From positions 1 through 64,000 of the forward strand of contig DATHNW010000033.1 of NCBI GenBank assembly GCA_035485575.1: a stretch of 64,000 nucleotides of DNA. The letters are read 5' to 3'. Each line of letters opens with the position of its first letter. The stretch's first letter is position 1. The position numbers and the translations under genes are program-made. Shown in pieces: positions 43,340 through 52,407 of the stretch. The notes under the pieces are model-generated. The model had not been told where the DNA came from. It ran no database searches and saw only the letters and a program-made list of their open reading frames with translations. Origin of the DNA: DASRHD01 sp035485575 (GTDB lineage Bacteria; Verrucomicrobiota; Verrucomicrobiia; Opitutales; Opitutaceae).

Positions 43340-45313
43340 GTGAACAAACAAACTGATCCCGACGGTCGCGCACCAGGCGGCACGTCTGCACCCCAGGGCG
43401 CGTTCGCCAGCACAGCTTCGCGGCGCTCCGTGCTTTTGCGCCTGCTTGGGCTCTGCTGGCGCGAGCGGGCGCGTTGCATCCAGGTCATTCTTTGCCAGAT
43501 CGCGTTGCTCACGCTCAGCCTCGCCGGACTGGGGTCGACCGGACTGGGCATCGACTACCTTCGCTCCATCCTGCAACCTCACGCCCCCCCCGTGCACTGG
43601 CCGTTTGCCCTGTCGCCGCCGCCGGCGTGGGGCCCGCAGACGGTCATCGCGGTGATTGCCGCGGTCGTGATCGCCGCGGCCTTGTTGCGCGGCACGCTGG
43701 CGTGGCTGTCCGGCGCCCTGCTTGCCCGGCTGGTCCACCGGCGGGTGATCTCCGATCTGCAAACGACCGTTTTCGCGAAACTGCAGCACCTCAATTTCCG
43801 CTTTTTCGACCAGCACAGCCGCGGCGAGATCATCAATCGCGCCACGGGTGACATCCAGGCCGTCCGCACGTTTGTCGACACCGTGCTGATCCAGGCGCTG
43901 GTCACGGTGCTGACCGTGGCCGTCTATGTCTCTTACATGGCTTCGATCCACGTCGGTCTGACGTTTGCCTGCCTCGCGACGCTGCCACTGCTATGGATTG
44001 CGTGTGTGATGTTTTCCCACGCGGTGCATCCGCTCTACCTGCGCAACCGTGAGCTGTTTGACCGCATGGTGCTCACGTTGGCGGAGTCCATTGAGGGCGT
44101 CGGTGTGATCAAGGGTTTCGCGCGCGAGCGCGAGATGGGCCGGCGCTTTCGCGAACACAATCTCGCCGTGAAGGACCAGCAGGGCCGCATTTTCTGGCGG
44201 ACGAGCCTTTTTACTCCGGGGATCGACCTGCTCACCCAGGTCAATCTCGTCGTACTGCTCATCTACGGCGGAAAGCTCGTGATCGAAGGCGTGCTGCCGC
44301 TGGGCACCGGCCTGGTGGTTTTTGCCGGATTGCTTCAACAGTTTTCCACGCAGGTCACGACCATCGCGCAAATCGCGAACGGGGTTCAGGAAAGCCTCAC
44401 CGGCGCCCGGCGCGTATTCGATATTCTTGACGCTCCCGCGGGGCTGCCCATGCCGCCGAACCCGATCGTGCCTCCGGTGAGCCTGGGCGCCGTGCGCTTC
44501 GAGAACGTTTCCTTCAGCCACAAGGAAGGTGGCCCGGCTGCGTTGCAGAACATCGATTTCGCCGTCGCTCCGGGCGAGTGCATTGCGATCGTGGGTGAAA
44601 CCGGTTCCGGCAAGAGCGCCCTGCTCAGCCTGATTCCACGGTTTTACGATCCGACCTCCGGCCGCGTATTTGTGGATGAATACGACGTCCGTACGCTCGA
44701 CCTGCAAACCCTGCGCCGTCGCGTGGGCGTCGTGTTCCAGGAAAGCTTCCTCTTCAGCGACACGGTCGCGGCCAACATTGCGTTTGGCCAGCCTGACGCG
44801 TCACACGAGGCGATTGTCGCCGCCGCCAGGGCCGCGTGCGCGCATGATTTCATCACGGCGCTGCCAGATGGGTATGACACCGTGCTGGGCGAAAGCGGAG
44901 TCGATCTTTCCGGCGGACAGCGGCAGCGGCTGACGATCGCCCGCGCGTTGCTGACCAATCCGTCGATCCTGGTGCTCGACGATCCGACCGCCGCGATCGA
45001 TCCCGAGACCGAGCACGAAATTCTCATCGCTATCGAGCAGGCGCTCGCCGGCCGCACGACCTTCGTCGTGGCGCACCGCCTGAGCACGCTGCAGCGGGCG
45101 AACCGCATTATCGTCCTCGAGCGCGGCCGCATCGTCCAGACGGGCACGCACGCGGGGCTCATGCGAGAAGACGGTCCTTACCGCGGCGCAGCTTTGCACC
45201 AGATGATCGACGAGGAAAGCCGGCGGATGCTGGCGGAGGAAATCGTTCCGCTGCGCGAAGAGCATCCATTCGCGGCGGTTGCAAGCGAGGAAGGGAGCAC
45301 CGTGCCATCATGA
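43340..45313 (+). CDS. Type IV ABC exporter half-transporter, degenerate ATP-site subunit
   Basis: 657 residues from GTG 43340: six membrane helices (about 30-340) then a nucleotide-binding domain with Walker A GETGSGKSAL, signature LSGGQRQR and Walker B ILVLDDPTAAID. The catalytic Glu after Walker B is replaced by Asp (LDDP instead of LDEP). Its N-terminal loop before the first helix is long and polar. It overlaps the next half-transporter by four bases (ATGA), so the two probably form a BmrCD/TM287-288-type heterodimer exporting a lipid, drug or peptide; the substrate is not known. Neighbouring ribBA is 36 bases upstream and may be co-transcribed. Confidence 0.92.
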   Translation: MNKQTDPDGRAPGGTSAPQGAFASTASRRSVLLRLLGLCWRERARCIQVILCQIALLTLSLAGLGSTGLGIDYLRSILQPHAPPVHWPFALSPPPAWGPQTVIAVIAAVVIAAALLRGTLAWLSGALLARLVHRRVISDLQTTVFAKLQHLNFRFFDQHSRGEIINRATGDIQAVRTFVDTVLIQALVTVLTVAVYVSYMASIHVGLTFACLATLPLLWIACVMFSHAVHPLYLRNRELFDRMVLTLAESIEGVGVIKGFAREREMGRRFREHNLAVKDQQGRIFWRTSLFTPGIDLLTQVNLVVLLIYGGKLVIEGVLPLGTGLVVFAGLLQQFSTQVTTIAQIANGVQESLTGARRVFDILDAPAGLPMPPNPIVPPVSLGAVRFENVSFSHKEGGPAALQNIDFAVAPGECIAIVGETGSGKSALLSLIPRFYDPTSGRVFVDEYDVRTLDLQTLRRRVGVVFQESFLFSDTVAANIAFGQPDASHEAIVAAARAACAHDFITALPDGYDTVLGESGVDLSGGQRQRLTIARALLTNPSILVLDDPTAAIDPETEHEILIAIEQALAGRTTFVVAHRLSTLQRANRIIVLERGRIVQTGTHAGLMREDGPYRGAALHQMIDEESRRMLAEEIVPLREEHPFAAVASEEGSTVPS

Positions 45314-47166
45314 AGGCACCCGGCCTGCACGGAAACGTCCTGCGCGGGATCACGGAGGAGCGACCGCCCGGTGCTTCCATCGACTGGAAGGTCGTGCTTC
45401 GCGTGCTGACTTATTCGCGGCCTTATGCGGTGAAGCGGAATGCCGTCTTCATTCTCACCGCGTTGCGCGCGGTGCAAAAGCCCGCCCTGGCCTGGGCGCT
45501 GGCGGCGATCATCAAGGGTCCGATCAGCCGCGGTGATTTTCGCGGAACGCTGCTGGGTTCGCTTGGGTTCGTTGCGATCGCGCTCTTCACCGAGATTGTG
45601 TTTCACTACCGGCAGCGCCTGTCGCTGGAGCTCGGCGAGGCCGTCGTGCACGACCTGCGCAACGACATCTTTCAGAATCTCCAGCGAATGCCGCTGAGCT
45701 ATTTCCACAAGACCAAGCTGGGGCGCATCCTCAGCCGCGTCATCACCGACATCGAATCGGTGCGGCGCGGGATGCAGCAGGTCTTTTTTTTCAGCCTGCT
45801 GCTCATCGGGCAGATGGCGGGATCCGCGGCCCTGATGCTCTATTACAACTGGCAGCTCTTCTGCGTGCTGCTCGGCATCGGACCGCTGGTCTGGCTCACC
45901 AACCGCTATTTCCATCCGCGTCTCAGCCGCCTTTCGCGTGTCGCTGCGGAAAGCAGCAGCCGGCTCACCGGCAACCTCGCCGAGTCAGTGCGCGGAATCC
46001 GCGTCATCCAGGGCTTCACCCGCCAGCAGCGCGGCGAGGAAATCTTTGGCGGATTCGTCGACAAGCTCGCCGGTGACAATGTCGCGCTGGCATCGGAGTC
46101 CGCCCTGTACGTTCCGTTGCTCGACCTCAACAGCCAGCTCTTCATCGCCGCGATGCTGGTCGTCGGCGGCTACGGGGCCCTGCACGGATTCGCCGGCATG
46201 GAGATCGGAAGCCTGATCGCGTTCTTTTTTCTTCCGGCGCTCTTTTTCCAATCGCTGCAGCAACTCGGCAATCTCTACACGCAGACGATCACCTCCATGG
46301 CGGGGGCCGAGCGCGTGTTTCAATTGATTGACCTGCGGCCCGAGTGGAGCGACGCCCCGGATGCCGGCGATCTGCCCGATCCGCGCACGGACGGGCGGGT
46401 CGCGGGCGCGCGCGTGGAGTTCCACGCCGTCTCCTTCGGCTACGATCCCGCGCGCCTGGTGCTGCATGAGGTCTCTTTTGCAGCCGAGCCGGGACAGACG
46501 GTGGCGCTGGTCGGTCACACGGGGAGCGGCAAAACCTCGATCATCAATCTCGTGGCGAAGTTTTACCTGCCCACCCGGGGGGAGCTGTTTGTCGATGGCC
46601 GCGAGATTCGTGCGCTGCGTTCCGAATCGTTGCGCCGGCAGATGGGCATCGTGCTGCAGACGAATTTTCTCTTCACCGGATCGGTGATGGAAAACATCCG
46701 GTTGGGCCGCCCCGAGGCGTCCGATGACGAAGTGGTTGAAGCCGCGCGCCGGCTCGACTGCCTCGACCTGCTGGAAAATCTGCCGCAGGGCATCATTACC
46801 CAGGTTGGCGAGGGCGGCACGAATCTCTCGCTCGGCCAACGCCAGCTCGTTTGTTTCGCGCGCGCCTTGCTCGCAAATCCCCGCATTCTGATTCTCGACG
46901 AGGCCACGAGCGCCGTGGATCCTGTCACCGAGCACCGCCTGCAACGCGCACTGGGCCATCTGCTCGCCGGCCGCACCAGCTTCGTGGTTGCCCATCGCCT
47001 CAGCACGATTCTTCGCGCCGACCAAATCATCGTGCTCGACCATGGGCGCATTGTCGAACGCGGCACGCATCACGAGTTGCTGGCGCAACGCGGCACCTAC
47101 TGGAGCCTCTATCGACAGTTCGTCTTCGCCTCGGAGCCCGTGGCTGGTTTGGTCAGCTCAAGCTAG
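45310..47166 (+). CDS. Type IV ABC exporter half-transporter, partner subunit
   Basis: 618 residues, six membrane helices then an NBD with Walker A GHTGSGKTSI, Walker B ILILDEATSAVD (catalytic Glu intact) and a non-canonical signature LSLGQRQL in place of LSGGQ. In the heterodimer, the first subunit's Walker A/B pairs with this signature, so the degenerate site has both the Asp and the LSLGQ change, while the other site is canonical. This is a textbook asymmetric exporter. Start ATG overlaps the upstream stop. A GC-rich hairpin (47173-47187) and an AT-rich hairpin (47207-47233) follow. Confidence 0.92.
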   Translation: MKAPGLHGNVLRGITEERPPGASIDWKVVLRVLTYSRPYAVKRNAVFILTALRAVQKPALAWALAAIIKGPISRGDFRGTLLGSLGFVAIALFTEIVFHYRQRLSLELGEAVVHDLRNDIFQNLQRMPLSYFHKTKLGRILSRVITDIESVRRGMQQVFFFSLLLIGQMAGSAALMLYYNWQLFCVLLGIGPLVWLTNRYFHPRLSRLSRVAAESSSRLTGNLAESVRGIRVIQGFTRQQRGEEIFGGFVDKLAGDNVALASESALYVPLLDLNSQLFIAAMLVVGGYGALHGFAGMEIGSLIAFFFLPALFFQSLQQLGNLYTQTITSMAGAERVFQLIDLRPEWSDAPDAGDLPDPRTDGRVAGARVEFHAVSFGYDPARLVLHEVSFAAEPGQTVALVGHTGSGKTSIINLVAKFYLPTRGELFVDGREIRALRSESLRRQMGIVLQTNFLFTGSVMENIRLGRPEASDDEVVEAARRLDCLDLLENLPQGIITQVGEGGTNLSLGQRQLVCFARALLANPRILILDEATSAVDPVTEHRLQRALGHLLAGRTSFVVAHRLSTILRADQIIVLDHGRIVERGTHHELLAQRGTYWSLYRQFVFASEPVAGLVSSS

Positions 47167-47172
47167 GCGTTT

Positions 47173-47233
47173 GGCGCGAATCGCGCCCGGCTGAAAATTC
47201 TCTCCGAAAAATCCGGCAAAAAAATGGATTTTT
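47173..47233 (+). terminator. Possible terminator region after the ABC exporter
   Basis: GGCGCGA and TCGCGCC form a 7-bp stem (47173-47187), but with only a one-base loop and no T-run. Then AAAAATCC and GGATTTTT form an 8-bp stem (47207-47233) that ends in a T-tract. Either may stop the exporter transcript; the second has the U-tail expected of a Rho-independent terminator. Confidence 0.35.
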
Positions 47234-47320
47234 GTGATAATTGCGCATTAATCATTTGCAACTTGTTATTCTATAATATTTTAAATCCATACTTTTTTAA
47301 TGCACATTAAGATGATATAC

Positions 47321-47348
47321 TTGACAAACCACCGGGCTCGCATATCGA
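47321..47348 (+). promoter_or_regulatory. Possible sigma-70-like promoter for the second Ton operon
   Basis: TTGACA (47321-47326) is a perfect -35 hexamer; 16 bases on is TATCGA (47343-47348), a poor -10. It lies in an AT-rich island about 100 bases before the tonB-like start. There are no GTNAC boxes here, unlike at the EPS and adhesin promoters. Confidence 0.3.
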
Positions 47349-47447
47349 TTTTCTCACTCAGATTTAGATTCACGGCGACCAGTCGACTGGAGCGGTGTGC
47401 GAAACGCGTAAGCAGCCACTGCCAGTCAATTCAAACTTTTGTCGCCC

Positions 47448-48224
47448 ATGTCTTCCTTCGCTGATGCTTCACCGACCAAGTCGGATGGCTTGTGGACTTT
47501 TCCCCAGTCCGTCCCGGCCGGATTCGCGGAATCCGTCCATTCCGTTTCGGTCCCTTCGGCCCGATCCCATGATGATGGATCACTTATCCTGTCGATTCTC
47601 ACGACCTCCATCTGTGTCCATCTGCTGATCATCGGCCTTCTCGGAGCGCGTCTCCCCGAAGATCCGGCTCAACCTCAAACGCCTCCTTCTCCTCCGCCGA
47701 CCCGGTTCATCGAGGACGTAAAGCTCGAGTCTCAAAAGATTCCCGCGCCGCCTCCGCCGGCAAAATTGGCCAAAATTCTCCCGCCGCCATTGCCGGCGTC
47801 CGCACCCCGGATCGATCTTCCACCTTTGCCGCAAATCTCCGCGGTTGCGGCGGTCCCTGCGTCCGTTCCGGTCGCTTTTGCCCTCCATGTGGCGGGGCCC
47901 GTCCATCTCGTCGGCGACTTTTCCCAAGCCTCAGGAACAGCAACCGCCGCGTCCGGGCCGCAGGACATCAATGACGACCACCTTGGCCGCAATTTGCTCA
48001 TCCCTCCGATCACGTATCCGCCCGGAGCGTTGCTGCACCGCGTTTCCGGCGAAGTTCAGGTGGAGTTTCGCACCTCCGCGACCGGAGACATCTATGACGC
48101 CAAAATCCGCCGGAGTTCGGGCTTCGAAACCCTGGACTGGGCGGCACTCGAAAACATCCGCCATGGCCGTTGGACCGGCGAGGCGGGCTACTTCACCAAA
48201 ACCTATGACTTCATCCTTAATTAA
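47448..48224 (+). CDS. tonB: TonB family protein (second Ton system)
   Basis: 258 residues from ATG 47448 (the frame is open from a TTG at 47439). A cytoplasmic N-terminus of about 45 residues, a membrane helix (about 45-68, LILSILTTSICVHLLIIGLLGA), a long Pro-rich spacer (PPSPPPTRFIEDVKLES, PPPPAKLAKILPPPLP), and a TonB C-terminal domain (about 190-258, RVSGEVQVEFRTSATGDIYDAKIRRSSGFETLDWAALENI). The next gene starts 20 bases before its stop. With the following ExbB/ExbD pair it can energise the TonB-dependent receptor encoded at 61681-63993, though that receptor is 12 kb away. Confidence 0.9.
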   Translation: MSSFADASPTKSDGLWTFPQSVPAGFAESVHSVSVPSARSHDDGSLILSILTTSICVHLLIIGLLGARLPEDPAQPQTPPSPPPTRFIEDVKLESQKIPAPPPPAKLAKILPPPLPASAPRIDLPPLPQISAVAAVPASVPVAFALHVAGPVHLVGDFSQASGTATAASGPQDINDDHLGRNLLIPPITYPPGALLHRVSGEVQVEFRTSATGDIYDAKIRRSSGFETLDWAALENIRHGRWTGEAGYFTKTYDFILN

Positions 48225-48900
48225 CACCCTCCCCCAGCTTCCCCTCGCCAACATCGTGGTCGACACGTTCTTTCACGGCGGGGTCGTCATGTGGCCCCTG
48301 CTGGCGCTCTCGCTTGTCACCCTTGGGATCGTCATCGAGCGGTTGTTCTGGTGGGTCGCCGCGCGGCGCGGCCGCGAGACCGAGCGGCTCAACCGCCTCT
48401 ACCACGCGCTTTCCCACGGCGATGACGAAGGCGCGGGCCGCCTCGCCGCCGGTTCATCCGACGCCCGCATTCGCGTGATCGCACACGGGCTCGAGCATTC
48501 CGAAACTGACATCGAGATCGGCATGCAGGTGCAGGTCGCGGATGAACTCAAGGGCGCCAATCGTTTCCTGAACATCCTTGATACCGCCATCACGCTCGCC
48601 CCGCTGCTCGGGTTGCTCGGCACCGTCACCGGAATCATGCGATCATTCCGGTTTGTCGGAGGCGACCAGGCACTTGCGGCCTCCAAGGTGAGCGGGGGCA
48701 TCGGCGAGGCTCTCATTGCGACGGCCTTTGGCCTGGGCATCGCAATCGCGACGCTCATTCCGTACAACACCTTCGGCAGCTACGCGGACGACCTGCGACA
48801 GCAGCTCGATAATGTCGTCAGGAATGTCCACCTCCTGACCGAAAAGGCCCGGTTGCGGGCCCGTTCCGACACTTTCTCGCCGGAAACGACCAACCAGTAA
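48205..48900 (+). CDS. exbB: MotA/TolQ/ExbB proton channel protein (second Ton system)
   Basis: 231 residues from ATG 48205, overlapping the tonB gene's end by 20 bases. It has three membrane helices: WPLLALSLVTLGIVIERLFWWV (about 24-45), ITLAPLLGLLGTVTGIM (about 130-147, the signature helix), and ALIATAFGLGIAIATLIPYNTF. This is a normal-sized ExbB without the ectodomain seen in the first cluster. Confidence 0.92.
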   Translation: MTSSLINTLPQLPLANIVVDTFFHGGVVMWPLLALSLVTLGIVIERLFWWVAARRGRETERLNRLYHALSHGDDEGAGRLAAGSSDARIRVIAHGLEHSETDIEIGMQVQVADELKGANRFLNILDTAITLAPLLGLLGTVTGIMRSFRFVGGDQALAASKVSGGIGEALIATAFGLGIAIATLIPYNTFGSYADDLRQQLDNVVRNVHLLTEKARLRARSDTFSPETTNQ

Positions 48901-48921
48901 CGCCGGAGGAAAGAGACCATC

Positions 48922-49347
48922 ATGCACGCAGGTCACCACGCCGGGAGAAAGCGGGCCCGGATCGAGATCATCCCGCTGATCGACATCATGTTCTTCCTGC
49001 TTGCGAGCTTCATGCTCGTCAGCCTGAACCTCATAAACGCGAAAAGCGTGAAGGTGAGCCTTCCCATCGCACAGACGGGAGATCCGGAAAACCGGCCGAG
49101 CACGCTCTCCATCTCAGTCGATGCCACGGGTGGTATTTATTTGGACAAAACCCCGATTGGCCGGAATGAGCTGCAGGCCGAACTGGCCCGACAGCGCGCG
49201 CAAAATCCGGAAGTGCGGGTGGTGATTTCCGGCGATGAGAACACGCGCCATGGAGCCATGATTGGCGTCCTCGACCGGGTGCGCGCGGCGGGGATCCAGA
49301 ATGTGGCCTTTCAAACCCGGGAGCCGGAGGCCCCTGCGACGCCATGA
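48922..49347 (+). CDS. exbD: Biopolymer transport protein ExbD/TolR (second Ton system)
   Basis: 141 residues. Cytoplasmic basic start (HAGRKRARIEIIPLIDIMFFLLASFMLVSLNLI, the helix with the conserved Asp), then a periplasmic domain with the usual VRVVISGDENTRHGAMIGVLDRVRAAGIQNVAFQTR end. It overlaps the following gene by four bases (ATGA). Confidence 0.93.
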   Translation: MHAGHHAGRKRARIEIIPLIDIMFFLLASFMLVSLNLINAKSVKVSLPIAQTGDPENRPSTLSISVDATGGIYLDKTPIGRNELQAELARQRAQNPEVRVVISGDENTRHGAMIGVLDRVRAAGIQNVAFQTREPEAPATP

Positions 49348-49916
49348 CCCAGCGACTGCAACGGGTGAATCTCGTCCTCCTCGCGCTCGTCGGCGGGCTT
49401 TGCTTTTTCCAATGGCATCGGGAGAAGCAGGCCGACGACCGGATCGTCGATCTTCGGCGCGCTGGACGCGAGCAGAACCAAAAGATCGCCGAACAGGGCG
49501 AAGCGGTTCAGCGTTCCAATGAGGATATCGAGGATTTGAAGAAGGGGATCACCGGATTGAAGCGCAAATCCGACGAAAGCGACGATCAGATCAAGCAGCA
49601 GAAGGCGCGCATCTTCACGCTCGAGCGCGACAAGGAGCGGGCCACGGCGGAAGTAGCCGAATGGAAAAAAGCGATCGCCGCCTATGACCAGGCCATCACG
49701 GCCCGCGATGGCGACATCAAGGCCCTCGTCGATCAGCGCGACCGGCTGGTCAGCGCCAATAAGGACGCCGCGCAAAAAGCGAACCAGGCCATCGTCGGTT
49801 ACAATGAGCTCGTCGCAAAATACGGCGATCTCGTCGGCCGTTATAACAATCTCGCAAAGCTCTACCAGGCGGAGCACCCGCCCGCACCGGATTCGCACGC
49901 TCAGCCGCAATCCTGA
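49344..49916 (+). CDS. Membrane-anchored coiled-coil protein of the second Ton operon
   Basis: 190 residues: an N-terminal membrane anchor (VNLVLLALVGGLCFF) then a continuous charged coiled coil (about 30-165) rich in Asp, Glu, Lys and Gln, and a short Pro-rich tail. No family recognised. The coupling to exbD (ATGA overlap) and the similar position of a coiled-coil gene in the first Ton cluster suggest an accessory subunit, possibly a spacer or scaffold in the periplasm. Confidence 0.75.
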   Translation: MTQRLQRVNLVLLALVGGLCFFQWHREKQADDRIVDLRRAGREQNQKIAEQGEAVQRSNEDIEDLKKGITGLKRKSDESDDQIKQQKARIFTLERDKERATAEVAEWKKAIAAYDQAITARDGDIKALVDQRDRLVSANKDAAQKANQAIVGYNELVAKYGDLVGRYNNLAKLYQAEHPPAPDSHAQPQS

Positions 49917-49940
49917 CCTACGCTCGGCCACGATCACCAC

Positions 49941-51134
49941 ATGAGCGCCCTCAAATTTCACTGGTTCCTGCCTACGTATGGCGACAGCCGCTACATTGTT
50001 GGTGGCGGCCACGGCCTGCCGGCTGGCGTCGCCGGCGGCTCCCGCCCCGCGACGCTCGCCTATCTCGGCCAGATCGCGCGCAGCGCCGAGCAGCTCGGCT
50101 ACGTGGGTGCGCTCACGCCCACCGGCGCGTGGTGCGAGGACGCCTTTATCGTGGACTCGATGCTCGCCAGCGTGACCGAGACTTTCAAGTTCCTCGTCGC
50201 CATCCGTCCCGGGCTCATCTCGCCGACGCTTGCCGCGCAGATGGCCGCATCGTTCCAGCGCTACTCGCAGGGCCGCCTGCTGCTCAACGTGGTCGTGGGC
50301 GGCGAGCCGCACGAGCAGCGCGCCTACGCCGACTTCTCCGCCAAGGAGGAACGCTATGAGCGCGCCGACGAGTTTCTCCAAATCCTCCGCGCGCTCTGGG
50401 AGCGCCCCAACGTCAACTTCAAGGGCCGCTTCTACCAGGTCGAAAATGCTACGCTCCCATCACGGCCCGATCCGCTTCCGCCGCTCTACATCGGCGGTTC
50501 CTCTTCCGGCGCCGGCCCCGTCACCGCCCGCCATATCGACGTGTATCTCACCTGGGGTGAGCCGACCCCGGCCGTTGCGGAGAAGATCGCCCGCGTGCGT
50601 GCACTGGCTGAAGCCGAGGGCCGCACCGTGCGCTTCGGCATTCGCCTTCACATCATCACCCGCGACACGTCAGAAGCCGCCTGGGCTGAAGCCCACCGCC
50701 TGCTTTCCGCCATCGATCCCGAGACAATCAAGTCCGTCCAAGCCGGCCTCGCCCGCAGCGAGGGCGAGGGCCAGAAACGCATGCTCGCCCTGCATGGCGG
50801 TTCCGCCGACAACCTCGAAATCGAGCCCAATCTTTGGGCCGGCTTCGGCCTTGTGCGCGGCGGCGCCGGCACTGCCCTGGTCGGCAGCCACACGGAGATT
50901 GCCAACAAAATCAAAGCCTACGCCGCTCTCGGCATCGAGGAATTCGTCCTGTCGGGCGTGCCCCACCTCGAGGAAGCCTATTGGTTTGCCGAGGGCGTCC
51001 TGCCGCAGCTCAAGCGCGACGGCCTCTGGGCGCATCCGCGCGGTGAAATTAAATCGAGCAGCCACGTGGACATTCCGTTTTCACCTGCGGCCACTCGCGT
51101 GCCCGCACCTTCCGCCCTGGTCGCCGCACACTGA
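49941..51134 (+). CDS. FMNH2-dependent alkanesulfonate monooxygenase (SsuD-like)
   Basis: 397 residues of the bacterial luciferase-like family. KFHWFLPTYGDSRYI at the N-terminus, FKFLVAIRPGLISPTLAAQMAASFQRYSQGRLLLNVVVGGEPHEQRAYADF, and a C-terminal FVLSGVPHLEEAYWFAEGVLPQL match SsuD, which cleaves C-S bonds of alkanesulfonates to release sulfite. It needs FMNH2 from a partner reductase (SsuE), not found in the window. It starts 24 bases after the coiled-coil gene of the Ton cluster and is followed in 6 bases by an SfnB-like gene, so one transcript is likely. Confidence 0.9.
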   Translation: MSALKFHWFLPTYGDSRYIVGGGHGLPAGVAGGSRPATLAYLGQIARSAEQLGYVGALTPTGAWCEDAFIVDSMLASVTETFKFLVAIRPGLISPTLAAQMAASFQRYSQGRLLLNVVVGGEPHEQRAYADFSAKEERYERADEFLQILRALWERPNVNFKGRFYQVENATLPSRPDPLPPLYIGGSSSGAGPVTARHIDVYLTWGEPTPAVAEKIARVRALAEAEGRTVRFGIRLHIITRDTSEAAWAEAHRLLSAIDPETIKSVQAGLARSEGEGQKRMLALHGGSADNLEIEPNLWAGFGLVRGGAGTALVGSHTEIANKIKAYAALGIEEFVLSGVPHLEEAYWFAEGVLPQLKRDGLWAHPRGEIKSSSHVDIPFSPAATRVPAPSALVAAH

Positions 51135-51140
51135 TTCCCC

Positions 51141-52385
51141 ATGGCCACCGCCGCATATCCCGCCGCTCACGTCATCGCGTCCGACGCCGAAGCCCTTGCA
51201 ATTGCGCGCGACGTCGCCCGCTCCCTTGCGCCCGGTGCCTCGGAGCGTGATCGCACCCGGCGCATCCCGGTCGCCGAACTCGACGAATTGTCCGCCAGCG
51301 GCCTGCTTGCCATCACCGTGCCGCGGGAATTCGGCGGCGCGGGCGTCTCGAACGAGACCGCGGCCAGTGTCTTCCAGATTCTTTCCGCGGCGGACCCCGC
51401 GGTCACCCAGCTGCCGCACAGCCATTTCGTGTTCCTGAACGCGATTCACCACGACGGCACGCCGGCCCAGCAAAAATTCTTTTTCGGCGAGGTGCTCGCC
51501 GGCGCGCGTTTTGGTAACGCGCAGGCCGAGCGCGGCTCGACCTCGGCGCTCGATTTGCGCGCACGCCTGCGCCGCACGTCCGATGGCGGTTACCGGCTCG
51601 ACGGCACGAAGCACTACTGCACGGGCGCGATTTTTGCGCACTGGATCCCTGTCGCTGCGATCGACGACGAAAACCGTCTGGTGATCGCCTATGTTCCGCG
51701 GCATGCCCCGGGCGTGCAGGCACTGTCCGATTGGAACGCCATGGGCCAGCGCGTGACGATCAGCGGCACCACCATCCTGGAGGACGTCGAAGTGCCCGCC
51801 GAGCACGTCGTCGAGCATTGGCGGCTTTTCCAGCGTCCCGCCCTGTATCATTCGTTCGCCCAATTGCTGCATGCTGCGATCGACGTCGGCATCGCCGAGA
51901 ATGCGCTCGAAGACATGGTCGCAACCATTCGCAGCCGCAAGCGCCCCCGCCTCGGCGCGCCCGTCGTCCGGCCGGCCGAGGATCCGCTCGTCGTCCACCG
52001 CCTCGGCCAGCTCTACGCGAAGTTCCACGCCGCCGAGGCCCTGCTGTTGCGCGCGTCGCGCTCGCTCGACACCGCTGCGCCGGACATTAATGCACGCAAC
52101 GCCGCCGAAGCCGCTGTCGCCGTCGGTGAGGCCAAGGCCTACGCCGAGGAGGCGTCCGTCGAGATCGCCAGCGAGCTCTTCGCGCTCATTGGCACCAGCG
52201 CCACCGACGAAGACCTCAACCTCAATCGCCACTGGCGCAACGCCCGCACCCACACAGTTCATGATGCGAACCAGTGGAGGTATCATGCCGCCGGCAACTG
52301 GTTTCTCAACGGCATCGCGCCCAACAAACCCGCCCGGCGCCTCGTCCCTGACGATGCTTCCTCCGCGTTCGACGCACAGGGATGA
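51141..52385 (+). CDS. SfnB-like acyl-CoA-dehydrogenase-fold sulfur acquisition oxidoreductase
   Basis: 414 residues with the acyl-CoA dehydrogenase fold: SGLLAITVPREFGGAGVSNETAASVFQILSAADPAVTQLPHSHF, GGYRLDGTKHYCTGAIFAHW, and a C-terminal helix bundle ending NLNRHWRNARTHTVHDANQWRYHAAGNWFLNG. The NRHWRNARTHTxHD signature marks the DszC/SfnB/SfnC-like group of flavin-dependent enzymes for dibenzothiophene, sulfone or sulfonate metabolism. A second copy lies on the minus strand at 58779-60116. It probably prepares or oxidises organosulfur substrates with the SsuD-like partner. Confidence 0.88.
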   Translation: MATAAYPAAHVIASDAEALAIARDVARSLAPGASERDRTRRIPVAELDELSASGLLAITVPREFGGAGVSNETAASVFQILSAADPAVTQLPHSHFVFLNAIHHDGTPAQQKFFFGEVLAGARFGNAQAERGSTSALDLRARLRRTSDGGYRLDGTKHYCTGAIFAHWIPVAAIDDENRLVIAYVPRHAPGVQALSDWNAMGQRVTISGTTILEDVEVPAEHVVEHWRLFQRPALYHSFAQLLHAAIDVGIAENALEDMVATIRSRKRPRLGAPVVRPAEDPLVVHRLGQLYAKFHAAEALLLRASRSLDTAAPDINARNAAEAAVAVGEAKAYAEEASVEIASELFALIGTSATDEDLNLNRHWRNARTHTVHDANQWRYHAAGNWFLNGIAPNKPARRLVPDDASSAFDAQG

Positions 52386-52407
52386 GGGTATCAGCCGGCT
52401 CAATTCC

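Noticed and set aside
45985..47088. 367-codon minus-strand open frame
   Set aside because: Antisense to the second ABC exporter subunit.
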